Assembly: GCF_009600885.1 (NCBI RefSeq)
Contig: NZ_VCLA01000145.1
Span: 2,910 to 66,909, forward strand
DNA length: 64,000 nt
DNA from: Streptomyces jumonjinensis
GTDB lineage: Bacteria > Actinomycetota > Actinomycetes > Streptomycetales > Streptomycetaceae
Reading direction: 5' to 3'
Shown piece by piece: positions 10,658 through 19,329 of this stretch (the stretch's first letter is position 1; each line of letters starts with the position of its first letter). The position numbers and the translations under genes were made by a program. The notes beneath the pieces are model-generated. The model saw only the letters and a program-made list of their open reading frames with translations. It had not been told where the DNA came from and made no database searches.

Positions 10658-11092
10658 ATGTCCAGACTCACCCGTCGTCAGGCCGTGGGCGCCGTCACCG
10701 GCGCCGCGGCGGGCCTAGCGCTCGCCGGTGTGGCCACCGCATCGGCGGACGACACCACACCGGCGAAGAACCCGGCGAAGAACAAGGGCGAGGCCGCGAA
10801 GCCCAAGGGCGCCGGCGAGCTCGCGCCCTTCGACGAGGTCTTCCAGGGCCGCCGCATCCAGGGCATGCCCGCCGATGACGCCGCTGCCCACGCCCATGGG
10901 CACGGCGGGCACACAAACGGCTACCGCGTCCTCATCGACGGCCGCGAACTCCAGGTGATGAAGCACGGGAAGAGCGGCTGGAGCAGCCCGATCAACCACT
11001 ACGTGAGGTTCGAGACCCCGCTCGACGCCGCGCGCACCGCGGTCACCTCACTCAAGGGCGCGGTCGTCGTCCCCTTCGATCCCACCGCCTGA
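10658..11092 (+). CDS. melC1: Tyrosinase co-factor / copper chaperone MelC1
   Basis: A 144-residue helper that delivers copper to apo-tyrosinase and carries it out through the Tat pathway. The start is MSRLTRRQAV with a twin arginine, then an Ala-rich hydrophobic stretch ending near ASADD. A His-rich HAHGHGGH segment is visible, and the C-terminal half has the conserved INHYVRF and LKGA motifs. ATG 10658 is chosen because the Tat signal starts there and GGGGG lies 9 nt upstream. MelC2 follows after 16 bp, the classical melanin operon. Confidence 0.95.
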   Translation: MSRLTRRQAVGAVTGAAAGLALAGVATASADDTTPAKNPAKNKGEAAKPKGAGELAPFDEVFQGRRIQGMPADDAAAHAHGHGGHTNGYRVLIDGRELQVMKHGKSGWSSPINHYVRFETPLDAARTAVTSLKGAVVVPFDPTA

Positions 11093-11108
11093 GCCGGGAG
11101 CCCTCGCC

Positions 11109-11933
11109 ATGACCATACGCAAGAACCAGGCGAACCTCACGGCCGCCGAGAAGAAAGCCTTCGTCGACGCCGTACTCGAAGTCAAGCGCAGAGGCGTGTA
11201 CGACGAGTTCGTCGCCGCCCACCGCCTCCGCTTCGCGCTGGACATGAACACCGGGGTATACGTGGGCCACTTCGGCCCGTCGTTCCTGCCCTGGCACCGC
11301 AAGTTCCTCATCGACTTCGAGAAGGAGCTCCAGAAGGTCAACTGGTCGGTGTCGATCCCCTACTGGGACTGGACCGCCGACAACACCGTCGCCTCCTCGA
11401 TCTGGGCGCCGGACTTCCTCGGCGGCACCGGACGCGCCCTGGACGACCAGGTGATGGACGGCCCCTTCGCGTACTCCGCCGGCAACTGGCCGATCAACAT
11501 CCAGGTCGACAGCCGCCCGTTCCTCGCCCGCAATCTGGCCTACCGCGTCCCCTCGCTCCCGACCCGGGCCGAGGTCGACGCCGCCCTCGCCATTCCCACC
11601 TATGACTCGGCGCCCTTCCGCGACGGCTCGGCCGGCTTCCGCGCCAGGCTCGAAGGCGCGGACGGCTATCTGAGCATGCACAACCGGGTGCACTCCTGGG
11701 TCTGGGGCCAGATGGAGTCGAGCGTCTCCCCGAACGATCCGGTGTTCTGGCTGCACCACGCGTTCGTCGACAAGCTCTGGGTCGACTGGCACAAGCTCCA
11801 CCCGACCAGCGCCGAGTACCTCCCCGCCGGGGCCACGGCCGATGTGATCGACCTGAACGAGACCATGCCGCCCTGGACCAGCACCACCCCGCAGAACATG
11901 CTGGACCACACGCAGTTCTACACCTACGCCTGA
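11109..11933 (+). CDS. melC2: Tyrosinase MelC2 (binuclear copper)
   Basis: A 274-residue monophenol/diphenol oxidase that turns tyrosine into dopaquinone for melanin. All six copper ligands are visible: His38, His54 and His63 for CuA; His191, His195 and His216 (with His217 beside it) for CuB. It has no signal peptide of its own and depends on MelC1 for export. Its last 10 bp overlap the end of the convergent UvrA-like gene. Confidence 0.96.
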   Translation: MTIRKNQANLTAAEKKAFVDAVLEVKRRGVYDEFVAAHRLRFALDMNTGVYVGHFGPSFLPWHRKFLIDFEKELQKVNWSVSIPYWDWTADNTVASSIWAPDFLGGTGRALDDQVMDGPFAYSAGNWPINIQVDSRPFLARNLAYRVPSLPTRAEVDAALAIPTYDSAPFRDGSAGFRARLEGADGYLSMHNRVHSWVWGQMESSVSPNDPVFWLHHAFVDKLWVDWHKLHPTSAEYLPAGATADVIDLNETMPPWTSTTPQNMLDHTQFYTYA

Positions 11934-14272
11934 CGGTCCCCGAGGGCGGTCGCCAGAAACGGCGCCGTACGGCTCCCCGCTGCCGAGGCGACCTCGGCCG
12001 GGGTGCCCGTGGCGACGACGCGTCCGCCCTCGTCGCCGCCGCCCGGCCCCATGTCGACCACCCAGTCGGCAGCCGCGACCACATCCATGTCGTGCTCCAC
12101 GACGACCACCGAATGTCCCGCCTCCACAAGACCGTTCAACTGGCGCATCAGCACCTCCACATCGGCGGGGTGCAGCCCGGTCGTCGGCTCGTCCAGGACA
12201 TAGAGGGTGTGGTCGCGGCGCAGCCGCTGAAGCTCCGTCGCCAGCTTGATCCGCTGGGCCTCGCCGCCCGACAGCTCGGTGGCGGGCTGACCCAGCCGCA
12301 GATAGCCGAGCCCCACCTCCAGCAGGGCGCCCAGACCGCGGGCCGCCGCCGGGACGCCGGCGAAGAACTCCGCCGCCGCCTCCACGGTCAGATCCAGCAC
12401 CCCGGCGATGTCCAGACCCCGGTAACGGACCTCCAGTGTCTCCCGGTTGTAGCGCGCGCCACGGCATGTCGGGCAGGGCGAGTACGTACTCGGCAGAAAC
12501 AGCAGCTCGACCGAGACGAACCCCTCGCCCTGACAGGTCTCGCACCGCCCGCCCACCACATTGAACGAGAACCGGCCCGCCCGGTAGCCACGGGCCCCGG
12601 CCTCGTCGGTGGCCGCGAAGAGCTTCCTCACGACGTCGAACAGACCCGTGTAGGTGGCCAGATTGGAACGGGGAGTGCGGCCGATCGGCTTCTGATCCAC
12701 CGTCACCAGCTTGCCCACGCCCGGCGATCCCGCGGTGATGGCCCCGACGAGCGTGGACTTTCCCGACCCGGAGACCCCGGTGACCGCCGTCAGCGCCCCC
12801 AGCGGCACCCGGGTCCCGACAGCTCGCAGATTGTGCCGGGTCACCGGGCCGATCTCCAGCCATCCGGTGCTCCGCCTCGGCGGGCGCGCGGCTGCCGGCG
12901 AGCCGCCGAAGAGAAACCTCCGGGTCGCCGACTCCGCCACCGACGCCAGCTCCGCCACCGGCCCGCTGTGCAGCACCAGACCTCCGTGCTCGCCCGCCCG
13001 GGGGCCCACGTCCACGATCCAGTCCGCGCCGCGCACCACGTCCAGATGGTGCTCCACGACGAAGACCGAGTTGCCCGCGGCCTTCAGCCGCTCCAGGACC
13101 ACCAGCAGGGCCTCGGTGTCCGCCGGATGCAGTCCGGCCGACGGCTCGTCCAGTACGTACACCACCCCGAAGAGGCCGGACCGCAGCTGGGTCGCCAGCC
13201 GCAGCCGCTGCAACTCACCGCTGGAGAGCGTGGGCGTCGCCCGGTCCAGGCCGAGATAGCCGAGCCCCAGCTCGGTGACCGGGGCGATCCGGGCCAGCAG
13301 ATCGGCGGTCAGCACCCGCGCCGTCTCGTCGCCGTCCGCCGAGCCGAGCACCCCGGCGAGCACGGTCAGCGGCAGCGCCGAGAGCTCGGCGATGGTCCGG
13401 CCCGCGAAGGTGACCGCCAGCGCCTGTGGCCGCAGTCTGCCGCCCCCGCAGGACGGACAGGGCGCACTGGTCAGAAAGCGCTCGGCCCGGGCGCGCAGCG
13501 TCTGGCTCTTCGAATCGGCGTAGGTGTGCAGCACATAGCGCCGGGCGCTCGCATACGTGCCCTGGTACGGGCGCTGGATACGGCCCGCCTCCCGCACCGG
13601 ATGCACCGTGACCACCGGCTGCTCGTCGGTGAAAAGGATCCACTCCCGGTCCCGCCGCGCCAGCTCGCGCCACGGCCGGTCGACGTCGTACCCCAGGGCG
13701 TCCAGCACATCGCGCAGATTCTTGCCCTGCCACGCGCCCGGCCACGCCGCGATCGCGCCCTCGCGGATCGACAGCGAGGGATCGGGCACGAGCAGCTCCT
13801 CGTCGGTGCGGTGCACCCGGCCCAGACCATGGCACTCGGGGCACGCCCCGGCGGCGGTGTTCGGCGAGAAGGCGTCCGAGTCCAGCCGTGGCACGCCCTC
13901 GGGGTAGTCGCCCGCCCGGGAGAACAGCATGCGCAGAGAGTTGGAGAGCGTGGTGACCGTGCCGACCGACGAGCGGGAGGTGGGGGAGGAGCGCCGTTGC
14001 TCCAGCGAGACCGCGGGCGGCAGCCCCGTGATCTCGCCCACCTTCGGCACGCCCACCTGGTGGATGAGCCGGCGGGCGTAGGGCGCGACGGACTCGAAGT
14101 AGCGCCGCTGGGCCTCCGCGTAGATCGTGCCGAAGGCGAGCGAGGACTTCCCCGACCCGGAGACCCCGGTGAAGACGACCAGGGCGTCACGGGGGATGTC
14201 GACGTCGACACCGCGGAGATTGTGCTCCCGGGCGTCACGGACGCGGACATAGGGGTCATGAGGGCTGTGCAT
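11924..14272 (-). CDS. UvrA-like ATP-binding protein, short form
   Basis: A 782-residue protein with two ABC ATPase halves. Each half has a Walker A ([10 protein letters not shown] and [10 protein letters not shown]), an ABC signature (LSSGELQR and LSGGEAQR) and a Walker B ([11 protein letters not shown] and [11 protein letters not shown]). Zinc-binding CxxC pairs (CPECHG, CPSCGG, CETCQG, CPTCRG) are as in UvrA. At under 800 residues it is much shorter than housekeeping UvrA, so it fits the UvrA2/DrrC-like class linked to DNA-drug tolerance rather than core excision repair. ATG 14272 is preferred to TTG 14281. No ribosome site is seen, and a TAGAAT box 13 nt upstream hints at a leaderless transcript. 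Confidence 0.85.
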   Translation of the reverse strand: MHSPHDPYVRVRDAREHNLRGVDVDIPRDALVVFTGVSGSGKSSLAFGTIYAEAQRRYFESVAPYARRLIHQVGVPKVGEITGLPPAVSLEQRRSSPTSRSSVGTVTTLSNSLRMLFSRAGDYPEGVPRLDSDAFSPNTAAGACPECHGLGRVHRTDEELLVPDPSLSIREGAIAAWPGAWQGKNLRDVLDALGYDVDRPWRELARRDREWILFTDEQPVVTVHPVREAGRIQRPYQGTYASARRYVLHTYADSKSQTLRARAERFLTSAPCPSCGGGRLRPQALAVTFAGRTIAELSALPLTVLAGVLGSADGDETARVLTADLLARIAPVTELGLGYLGLDRATPTLSSGELQRLRLATQLRSGLFGVVYVLDEPSAGLHPADTEALLVVLERLKAAGNSVFVVEHHLDVVRGADWIVDVGPRAGEHGGLVLHSGPVAELASVAESATRRFLFGGSPAAARPPRRSTGWLEIGPVTRHNLRAVGTRVPLGALTAVTGVSGSGKSTLVGAITAGSPGVGKLVTVDQKPIGRTPRSNLATYTGLFDVVRKLFAATDEAGARGYRAGRFSFNVVGGRCETCQGEGFVSVELLFLPSTYSPCPTCRGARYNRETLEVRYRGLDIAGVLDLTVEAAAEFFAGVPAAARGLGALLEVGLGYLRLGQPATELSGGEAQRIKLATELQRLRRDHTLYVLDEPTTGLHPADVEVLMRQLNGLVEAGHSVVVVEHDMDVVAAADWVVDMGPGGGDEGGRVVATGTPAEVASAAGSRTAPFLATALGDRQA

Positions 14273-14299
14273 AACGGACAATTCTAGGTGTGGTGGTGG

Positions 14300-15481
14300 T
14301 CAGTCGTCCGACCGGTCCCCAGTCGGCGGCCGGTGTTCTGGTGTTCCGGCGATCCTGGCCAGCCGCCGGTAGGAGTCCAGCAGTGCGTCACGGTCGTACG
14401 CGGCGGTCGTGACCAGCACCTCGTCCGCCCCGGTGTCCCTGATCACGGAGGTCAGCTCCTCCCGCACCCGGTCCTCGGTTCCGGCGATGCCGCCCCGCAG
14501 CCCCGATTCGAGGAGCCGCCTCTCCCGCTCCGTCATCGTCAGCGTCTCGATCCGCTCCGGCGGCAGCAGTGGAGGGAAGACGCCATGGGTCCGTGAGTAC
14601 GCCAGCGACCAGGCCTCGGACAGCAGCATCCGGTGCGCCAGGGCGTCGGTGTCGGCGACGGCGACCGTGCCCGAGTAGATCACATAGGGCCGATCGCCCC
14701 AGGGGGCGGGGGTGAACTCCGCGCGGTAGCGGTCGATGGCCGCCAGCAGCCGGTCGCGGCCCCGGACCCCGCCGATGACCAGCGGCAGCCCCGCCCGTGC
14801 CGCGACACCCGCGCCCTCGCCGGTCGCCAGGATGTACGCGGGGACCCGCAGCGCGTCGGCGGGGTGGGCGCGCACCGTGGAGCGGCTGGAGTCCGCCGGG
14901 GTGCTGGAGCTCGCGGGGGTGCCGGGGTCCGCCGGGCTGCTGGAGCTCGCCGGGCGGCCGGGGTCCGCCGGGCTGCTGGAGCTCGCCGGGCGGCCGGGGT
15001 CCGCTGAGCCGCTGGGGTCCGCCGGGCCGCTGGAGTCCGCGAAGTACCGCAGCAGCTCATCGAGGCTCCGCTCGAACAGCTCCATGTCGTCCTTGCCCCG
15101 GCCCAGCGCCCTGCGCACCGGTTCGGTGAAGCCGACCGAGCGGCCGAGCCCCATGTCGATCCGCCCGGGGAAGAGCGAGGCGAGCACCCCGAACTGCTCG
15201 GCGACGACGAACGGCTGATGATTGGGCAGCATCACCCCGCCGGTGCCCACCCGGATCGCCGAGGTCGCCGAGGCGACGGCCGCCGCGAGAACGGTCGGCG
15301 CGGAGCCGGCCACCCCGGGCACGCTGTGATGCTCGGAGACCCAGAACCGGTGGTAGCCGAGCGCCTCCGCCTGCTGTGCGAACCGGACGGTGTCGCGCAG
15401 CGCCGCAGGGCCGTCGTGCCCCTCGCGGACGGGGGAGCGGTCGAGTACGGACAGGGGCGTGGAGGCCGGCGCTGAAGTCAC
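14300..15481 (-). CDS. LLM-class flavin-dependent oxidoreductase with repeat insert
   Basis: A 393-residue luciferase-like monooxygenase homologue (PF00296 family; FMN/F420-type TIM barrel). LSVLDRSPV at the start, HHSVPGVAGSAPTVL, GGVMLPNHQP and MGLGRSVGFT are family motifs. The substrate is unknown. Between the LDELLRYFAD segment and the conserved ILATGEGAGVAA segment sits a roughly 60-residue Pro/Ala/Ser-rich insert encoded by tandem 36-bp repeats. It makes the protein longer than the usual 330-345 residues of this subgroup. The start GTG 15481 follows a GGAAG that is very close. Confidence 0.85.
   Translation of the reverse strand: MTSAPASTPLSVLDRSPVREGHDGPAALRDTVRFAQQAEALGYHRFWVSEHHSVPGVAGSAPTVLAAAVASATSAIRVGTGGVMLPNHQPFVVAEQFGVLASLFPGRIDMGLGRSVGFTEPVRRALGRGKDDMELFERSLDELLRYFADSSGPADPSGSADPGRPASSSSPADPGRPASSSSPADPGTPASSSTPADSSRSTVRAHPADALRVPAYILATGEGAGVAARAGLPLVIGGVRGRDRLLAAIDRYRAEFTPAPWGDRPYVIYSGTVAVADTDALAHRMLLSEAWSLAYSRTHGVFPPLLPPERIETLTMTERERRLLESGLRGGIAGTEDRVREELTSVIRDTGADEVLVTTAAYDRDALLDSYRRLARIAGTPEHRPPTGDRSDD
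14888..15034. repeat. 36-bp tandem repeat inside the LLM oxidoreductase gene
   Basis: Two perfect 36-bp units (14924-14959 and 14960-14995) with degenerate units on both sides. The unit is a multiple of three, so the reading frame stays open and each unit adds 12 residues. Confidence 0.85.
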
Positions 15482-15643
15482 CTTCCGTTCAACGCCCCGG
15501 CGGTCGCACGATTCCCGTACCGCGCCGTGGCCTGCCGCACCGCGCCGGGCCGTGCCCTGCGCTCCGGCCGTCGCACGATTCCCGCACCGTTCTGCGCCGC
15601 CCGGGTGACGCCCGCCTCCGAGCGGGGGCGCCGGGCCGGAGCG

Positions 15644-15859
15644 TCAATCCCCGTCCTCCAGCCGGAAGCCGACCTTCAGCCCCACCTGGTAGTGCTCGAT
15701 CCGCCCCTCGGCGATCCGGCCGCGGACCTGGGTCACCTCGAACCAGTCGAGCGCGCGCAGGGTCTGGTCCGCCCGTGCGATGGCATTGCGGATGGCTTGA
15801 TCCACTCCATCGGGAGATGTGCCGACAATCTCAGTGACCCGATAAGTGTGATTGGACAT
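15644..15859 (-). CDS. Dodecin family flavin-binding protein
   Basis: A 71-residue protein matching dodecin in length and sequence: YRVTEIVGTSP.GVD at the N-terminus, A(I)ARADQTLRALDWFEVTQVRG in the middle and HYQVGLKVGFRLE at the C-terminus. Dodecins assemble into hollow dodecamers that store or buffer flavins. The conserved Trp is present. A GAGGAG ribosome site precedes ATG 15859. It is transcribed alone. Confidence 0.92.
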   Translation of the reverse strand: MSNHTYRVTEIVGTSPDGVDQAIRNAIARADQTLRALDWFEVTQVRGRIAEGRIEHYQVGLKVGFRLEDGD

Positions 15860-15957
15860 GTTGACGTACTCCTCTCGCTACACTCTCTCCACATGCTCTC
15901 CACCGTGCCCCACCAGGAGGCGGTGCGCGAGGCGTAGGTATAGGGCTTGACCGGCAC

Positions 15958-15973
15958 TTTGGTACATACCAAA
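15958..15973. promoter_or_regulatory. DasR-like operator upstream of the sugar-binding protein
   Basis: TTTGGTACATACCAAA is a 16-bp inverted repeat (7-bp arms) with the TGGT-N4-ACCA core of GntR/HutC-type sites such as the DasR-responsive element. TTGACC at 15948 could be a -35 box just upstream, so the operator would lie across the promoter. Confidence 0.6.
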
Positions 15974-16050
15974 ATCCAGCCACACCCGTGCGAGCCTGGA
16001 GCGCGCTTCCCCACCGGGTACACGTTTCCATGCCCTCGAAGGTGAACGCT

Positions 16051-17316
16051 GTGAAAATCCGACGCCCCCTCCCACCGTCCGTCGCGCTCGTCTGTGTTCT
16101 CGCGCTCACCACCGGATGCGGGCTCATACCGGGCAGCGGCTCGGACACGCGCACCGTGAAAATCTGGCTGATGCAGGACAGCGTCTCCGAGGAATTCCTC
16201 GACCGCTTCTCCAAGGAGTACGAGGAGAAGCACCCCTCGGTGAAGCTGGAGTTCACCTTCCAGCCCTGGACCGGCATCGGGAAGAAGGTGAACGCGGCCC
16301 TGGAGGGCGAGGACACGCCCGATATCATCGAGGTCGGCAACACCCAGGTCGCCCAGTACGCCGAGACCGACGCCCTGGAGGACCTCACCCTCGAATCCGT
16401 GCGCGACCTCGGCGGCGAGGACTGGCTGGAGGGTCTCGCCCAGCCCGGCAACATCGACGGCTCGCAGTACGGCATCCCCTGGTACGCCGCCAACCGGGTC
16501 GTCATCTACAACAAGGACGTCTTCGCGGACGCGGGCATCAAGAAGACGCCCAAGACGCGTGACGAGTGGCTCGCGATGACCGAGCAGCTCAACCAGGACG
16601 GCACCCAGGGCATCTACCTCCCCGGCCAGGACTGGTACACCCTCGCGGGCTTCATCTGGGACGAGGGCGGCGACCTCGCCGTCGAGCGCGCCGGGAGCTG
16701 GGAGGGCATGCTCCACACCGACGCGACGCTGCGGGGAATGGACTTCTACAAGGAACTCCAGGAGCTCGGCCAGGGCCCCAAGGACTCCGACGAGACGAAG
16801 CCGCCGCAGGGCGAGGTCTTCGCCAAGGGCAATGTGGCCCAGATCGTGGCTCCCCCGTCCGTGGCGAGCACGATCCTGAAGGCCAACCCCGAGCTTGAGG
16901 ACAAGCTGGGCTACTTCACCATTCCGGGCAAAACAGCGGATAAGGCGGGTGCGGTCTTCACGGGCGGCTCCGACCTGATCATTCCGCAGAAGGCCGAAGA
17001 GCGCGGCGCCGCGATCGAGGTCGTCAAGGCGCTGGCCGGCGAGCGCTGGCAGACCGACCTCGCCCGCACCATGAACTACGTGCCCAACAAGAAGTCGCTG
17101 GCCAAGGTCGTCCAGGGCGAGGAGAGCACGGCGGCGATGGCCGCCGGCGCCGCCGCCGAGGGCAGCCAGGCCACCCCCAACTCCGCCCAGTGGGCGGATG
17201 TCGAGATCGAGAACCCCATCAAGCCGTTCATGACCAAGGTGCTCGAAGGCGGGGACCCCGAGGCGGCCGGACGCGAGGCGTCCAAGCGCATCACGTCCCT
17301 TCTCACCCCGGGCTGA
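16051..17316 (+). CDS. Sugar ABC transporter solute-binding lipoprotein
   Basis: A 421-residue family-1 extracellular binding protein (SBP_bac_1). The signal sequence ends with lipobox LTTGC and Cys23. The mature part has the family motifs PDIIEVGNTQVAQYAE, GIPWYAANRVVIYNKDVF and the W.DEGG segment. It resembles DasA/NgcE-type chito-oligosaccharide binders, though the ligand cannot be proved here. No permease or ATPase gene is adjacent, so it would need transporter parts encoded elsewhere (MsiK-type ATPases are often shared in Streptomyces). GTG 16051 is chosen because AAGGTGA lies 7 nt upstream. Confidence 0.85.
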   Translation: MKIRRPLPPSVALVCVLALTTGCGLIPGSGSDTRTVKIWLMQDSVSEEFLDRFSKEYEEKHPSVKLEFTFQPWTGIGKKVNAALEGEDTPDIIEVGNTQVAQYAETDALEDLTLESVRDLGGEDWLEGLAQPGNIDGSQYGIPWYAANRVVIYNKDVFADAGIKKTPKTRDEWLAMTEQLNQDGTQGIYLPGQDWYTLAGFIWDEGGDLAVERAGSWEGMLHTDATLRGMDFYKELQELGQGPKDSDETKPPQGEVFAKGNVAQIVAPPSVASTILKANPELEDKLGYFTIPGKTADKAGAVFTGGSDLIIPQKAEERGAAIEVVKALAGERWQTDLARTMNYVPNKKSLAKVVQGEESTAAMAAGAAAEGSQATPNSAQWADVEIENPIKPFMTKVLEGGDPEAAGREASKRITSLLTPG

Positions 17317-17332
17317 CCCGCCCCGTACACGG

Positions 17333-17368
17333 AAGCGGCGACGGCCGGATATCCGGCCGTCGCCGCTT
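17333..17368. terminator. Perfect 36-nt palindromic terminator
   Basis: A perfect palindrome with 18-bp arms and no loop bases, centred on GATATC. It lies between the convergent binding-protein and egtD genes and can serve both. Confidence 0.8.
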
Positions 17369-17435
17369 CTGCCGCTCGCGCGGTGCCCGGGGCACCGCTC
17401 AGGAGTCGCCCGCTGCCCGGACGGAACGCGCCTGT

Positions 17436-17494
17436 GCACCGCTTGCGAGACGGCCGCGGTCACACGCGCGCACCGCTTACGAGACGGCCGCGGT
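17436..17494. repeat. Direct repeat of about 25 bp, period 34
   Basis: GCACCGCTTGCGAGACGGCC plus five more bases at 17436-17460 recurs at 17470-17494 with one change. A degenerate third unit follows. The region is non-coding, between the terminator and egtD. Confidence 0.7.
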
Positions 17495-17545
17495 TCGGGC
17501 CCGCGGACCACTCGCGAGATGCCCGCGCCCGCGCCCGCGCACCGC

Positions 17546-18511
17546 TCAGGAGGCGACCGTCGCGAGCGAGAGCGCGAATCTGCCCCGCTCGTCCGTCCAC
17601 CACCGCGACAGCTCCATCCCGGCGCCGGCGAGTTCGGCGGCCACCCCCTCGCGACGGAACTTCGCCGACACCTCCGTACGGAGCTCCTCGCCCTCCTCGA
17701 AGGCCACCACCAGATTCAGCGCCGGGATCTTCACGGTCAGCGCGGATCGCGCCCGCAGGCGCATCTCGATCCACTCCCGCTCCCGGTCCCAGAGCGCCAC
17801 ATGGTCGAAGTCGGCGGGATCCACATCGGCGTCCAGCTCCCGCGCCAGGACATTCAGTACATTCTTATTGAACTCGGCCGTCACTCCCCTGGCGTCGTCA
17901 TACGCCCGTACGAGCACCTCCTCGTCCTTCACCAGGTCGGTGCCCAGCAGCAGCGCGTCCCCCGGGCGCAGCAGCGTCCGTACGGAGCGCAGAAACAGCG
18001 CACGCTCCGGGGGCAGCAGATTGCCGATCGTGCCGCCGAGGAAGGCGACCAGGCGCGGCCCGGGGGTGTCGGGCAGGATGAGCTCCTGGGTGAAGTCGGC
18101 GATCAGCGCGTGCACCTGGAGCGCCGGGCGCTCCCTCAGCAGCGCCTCGGCCGCTCCCGTCAGAGCGCTCTCGCTCACATCGACCGGCAGATAACTCCGC
18201 AGACCGGGCAGGGCGTCCAGCAGATGCCGGGTCTTCTCGGAGGATCCGGAGCCCAGCTCCACCAGGGTCCGGGCCCCGGTCGCGGCGGCGATCGCGGGGG
18301 CGCGGGCGATCAGGATCTCCCGCTCGGCCCGGGTCGGGTAGTACTCCGGCAGCCGGGTGATCTCCTCGAACAGCTCACTGCCCCGGGCGTCGTAGAACCA
18401 CTTGGGAGGCAGCACTTTCGGAGTGCTGGTCAGCCCCTGGAGCACATCTTCGCTCAGCGCGGCGCCGGTGGCGTCCTCGGGGAGGGTACGGGTCAGCTGG
18501 AACGGACTCAC
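17546..18511 (-). CDS. egtD: L-histidine N-alpha-methyltransferase EgtD
   Basis: A 321-residue SAM-dependent enzyme that trimethylates histidine to hercynine, the first committed step of ergothioneine synthesis. It carries the EgtD/DUF2260 motifs PPKWFYDARGSELFE, LPEYYPTRAE and the SAM loop ELGSGSSEKT, and the C-terminal FEEGE...TEVSAKF. It starts with GTG 18511, which overlaps the egtC stop (GTGA). It is last in egtABCD. Confidence 0.95.
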   Translation of the reverse strand: MSPFQLTRTLPEDATGAALSEDVLQGLTSTPKVLPPKWFYDARGSELFEEITRLPEYYPTRAEREILIARAPAIAAATGARTLVELGSGSSEKTRHLLDALPGLRSYLPVDVSESALTGAAEALLRERPALQVHALIADFTQELILPDTPGPRLVAFLGGTIGNLLPPERALFLRSVRTLLRPGDALLLGTDLVKDEEVLVRAYDDARGVTAEFNKNVLNVLARELDADVDPADFDHVALWDREREWIEMRLRARSALTVKIPALNLVVAFEEGEELRTEVSAKFRREGVAAELAGAGMELSRWWTDERGRFALSLATVAS

Positions 18512-19329
18512 AGAGCAGGCTCCTTGAGCGGGGACAGAAGAACATCGGCGCGGCCGGCGACCAGCAGGGTGCGGTCGGGCGCCTCGCGCCAGCGCGGATC
18601 GTCGTCGTACGGCTCCGAGGCCACGACGATCCGCAGACCCGTCGCGGCGGCGGGGCCGGACACGACCGGCGCCGCCGAGGCGGCGGCAGACTCCACGGAC
18701 TCCACGGACTCCGCCAGGGACCACAGGGAATCGCCCCAGGCGGTCGCCGCGATGGTCTCGCCATCGGTGAGAAGAAAATTCAGCCGGGATCCGGGCGCGG
18801 CCTCCGCCACCTCGCGGACCGTGTCCGCGAGCGCCTGGCCGGGCCCGTCGCCGTCCCGCAGCCTGCGCAGCACCAGCGCCCACAGCAGCGCCGAGTCCGA
18901 GCGGGCCTCCAGCGAGAGCAGCTCGTCGGCGGGCAGCGTCCGGACGAGCGGCGCGAGCGAGCCGGGCCAGCCCGAGACCGCGCCGTTGTGGCTGAACAGC
19001 CAGGGCCCGCCGGCGAAGGGCGCCGCCGCGGCCTCACCGTCCGCACCGGCCAGGGTCGCGTCGCGCACGGCCGCGAGCACGGCGCGGCTGCGGACCACCC
19101 GGGCCAGATCGGCGAACGAGAGATCGCCCCAGATGGGGCCCGCCCGCCGATAGCGGGCCGGCACCGGATCGCCGTCCGCGTACCAGCCCACGCCGAAGCC
19201 GTCCGCGTTGACGGTGCCATGGCGCTGACGGCGCGGAGCCCAGGACTGCCGCAGCAGCCCGTGCTCCGGCGCGATGAGCAGTTCGCCCAGGGGCAGCGGG
19301 GGACCGAGAGCGGCGATATGGCGGCACAT
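18508..19329 (-). CDS. egtC: Gamma-glutamyl hercynylcysteine sulfoxide hydrolase EgtC
   Basis: A 273-residue class II glutamine-amidotransferase-fold hydrolase that removes the gamma-glutamyl group after EgtB. The N-terminal nucleophile is Cys2 (MCRHIA). DGFGVGWY and FSHNGAVSGW are the expected substrate-pocket motifs. The start overlaps the egtB stop by one base and the stop overlaps the egtD start by 4 nt. A Ser/Ala/Glu-rich loop near residue 205 looks like a local expansion. Confidence 0.95.
   Translation of the reverse strand: MCRHIAALGPPLPLGELLIAPEHGLLRQSWAPRRQRHGTVNADGFGVGWYADGDPVPARYRRAGPIWGDLSFADLARVVRSRAVLAAVRDATLAGADGEAAAAPFAGGPWLFSHNGAVSGWPGSLAPLVRTLPADELLSLEARSDSALLWALVLRRLRDGDGPGQALADTVREVAEAAPGSRLNFLLTDGETIAATAWGDSLWSLAESVESVESAAASAAPVVSGPAAATGLRIVVASEPYDDDPRWREAPDRTLLVAGRADVLLSPLKEPAL

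Noticed and set aside
12092-14287. Plus-strand ORF of 731 codons opposite the UvrA-like gene
   Set aside because: The opposite strand encodes two complete ABC ATPase halves; this frame has no motif.
17316-17545. Small gene between the binding protein and egtD
   Set aside because: The sequence is a perfect terminator palindrome followed by 34-bp-period repeats; ORFs there are repeat artefacts.
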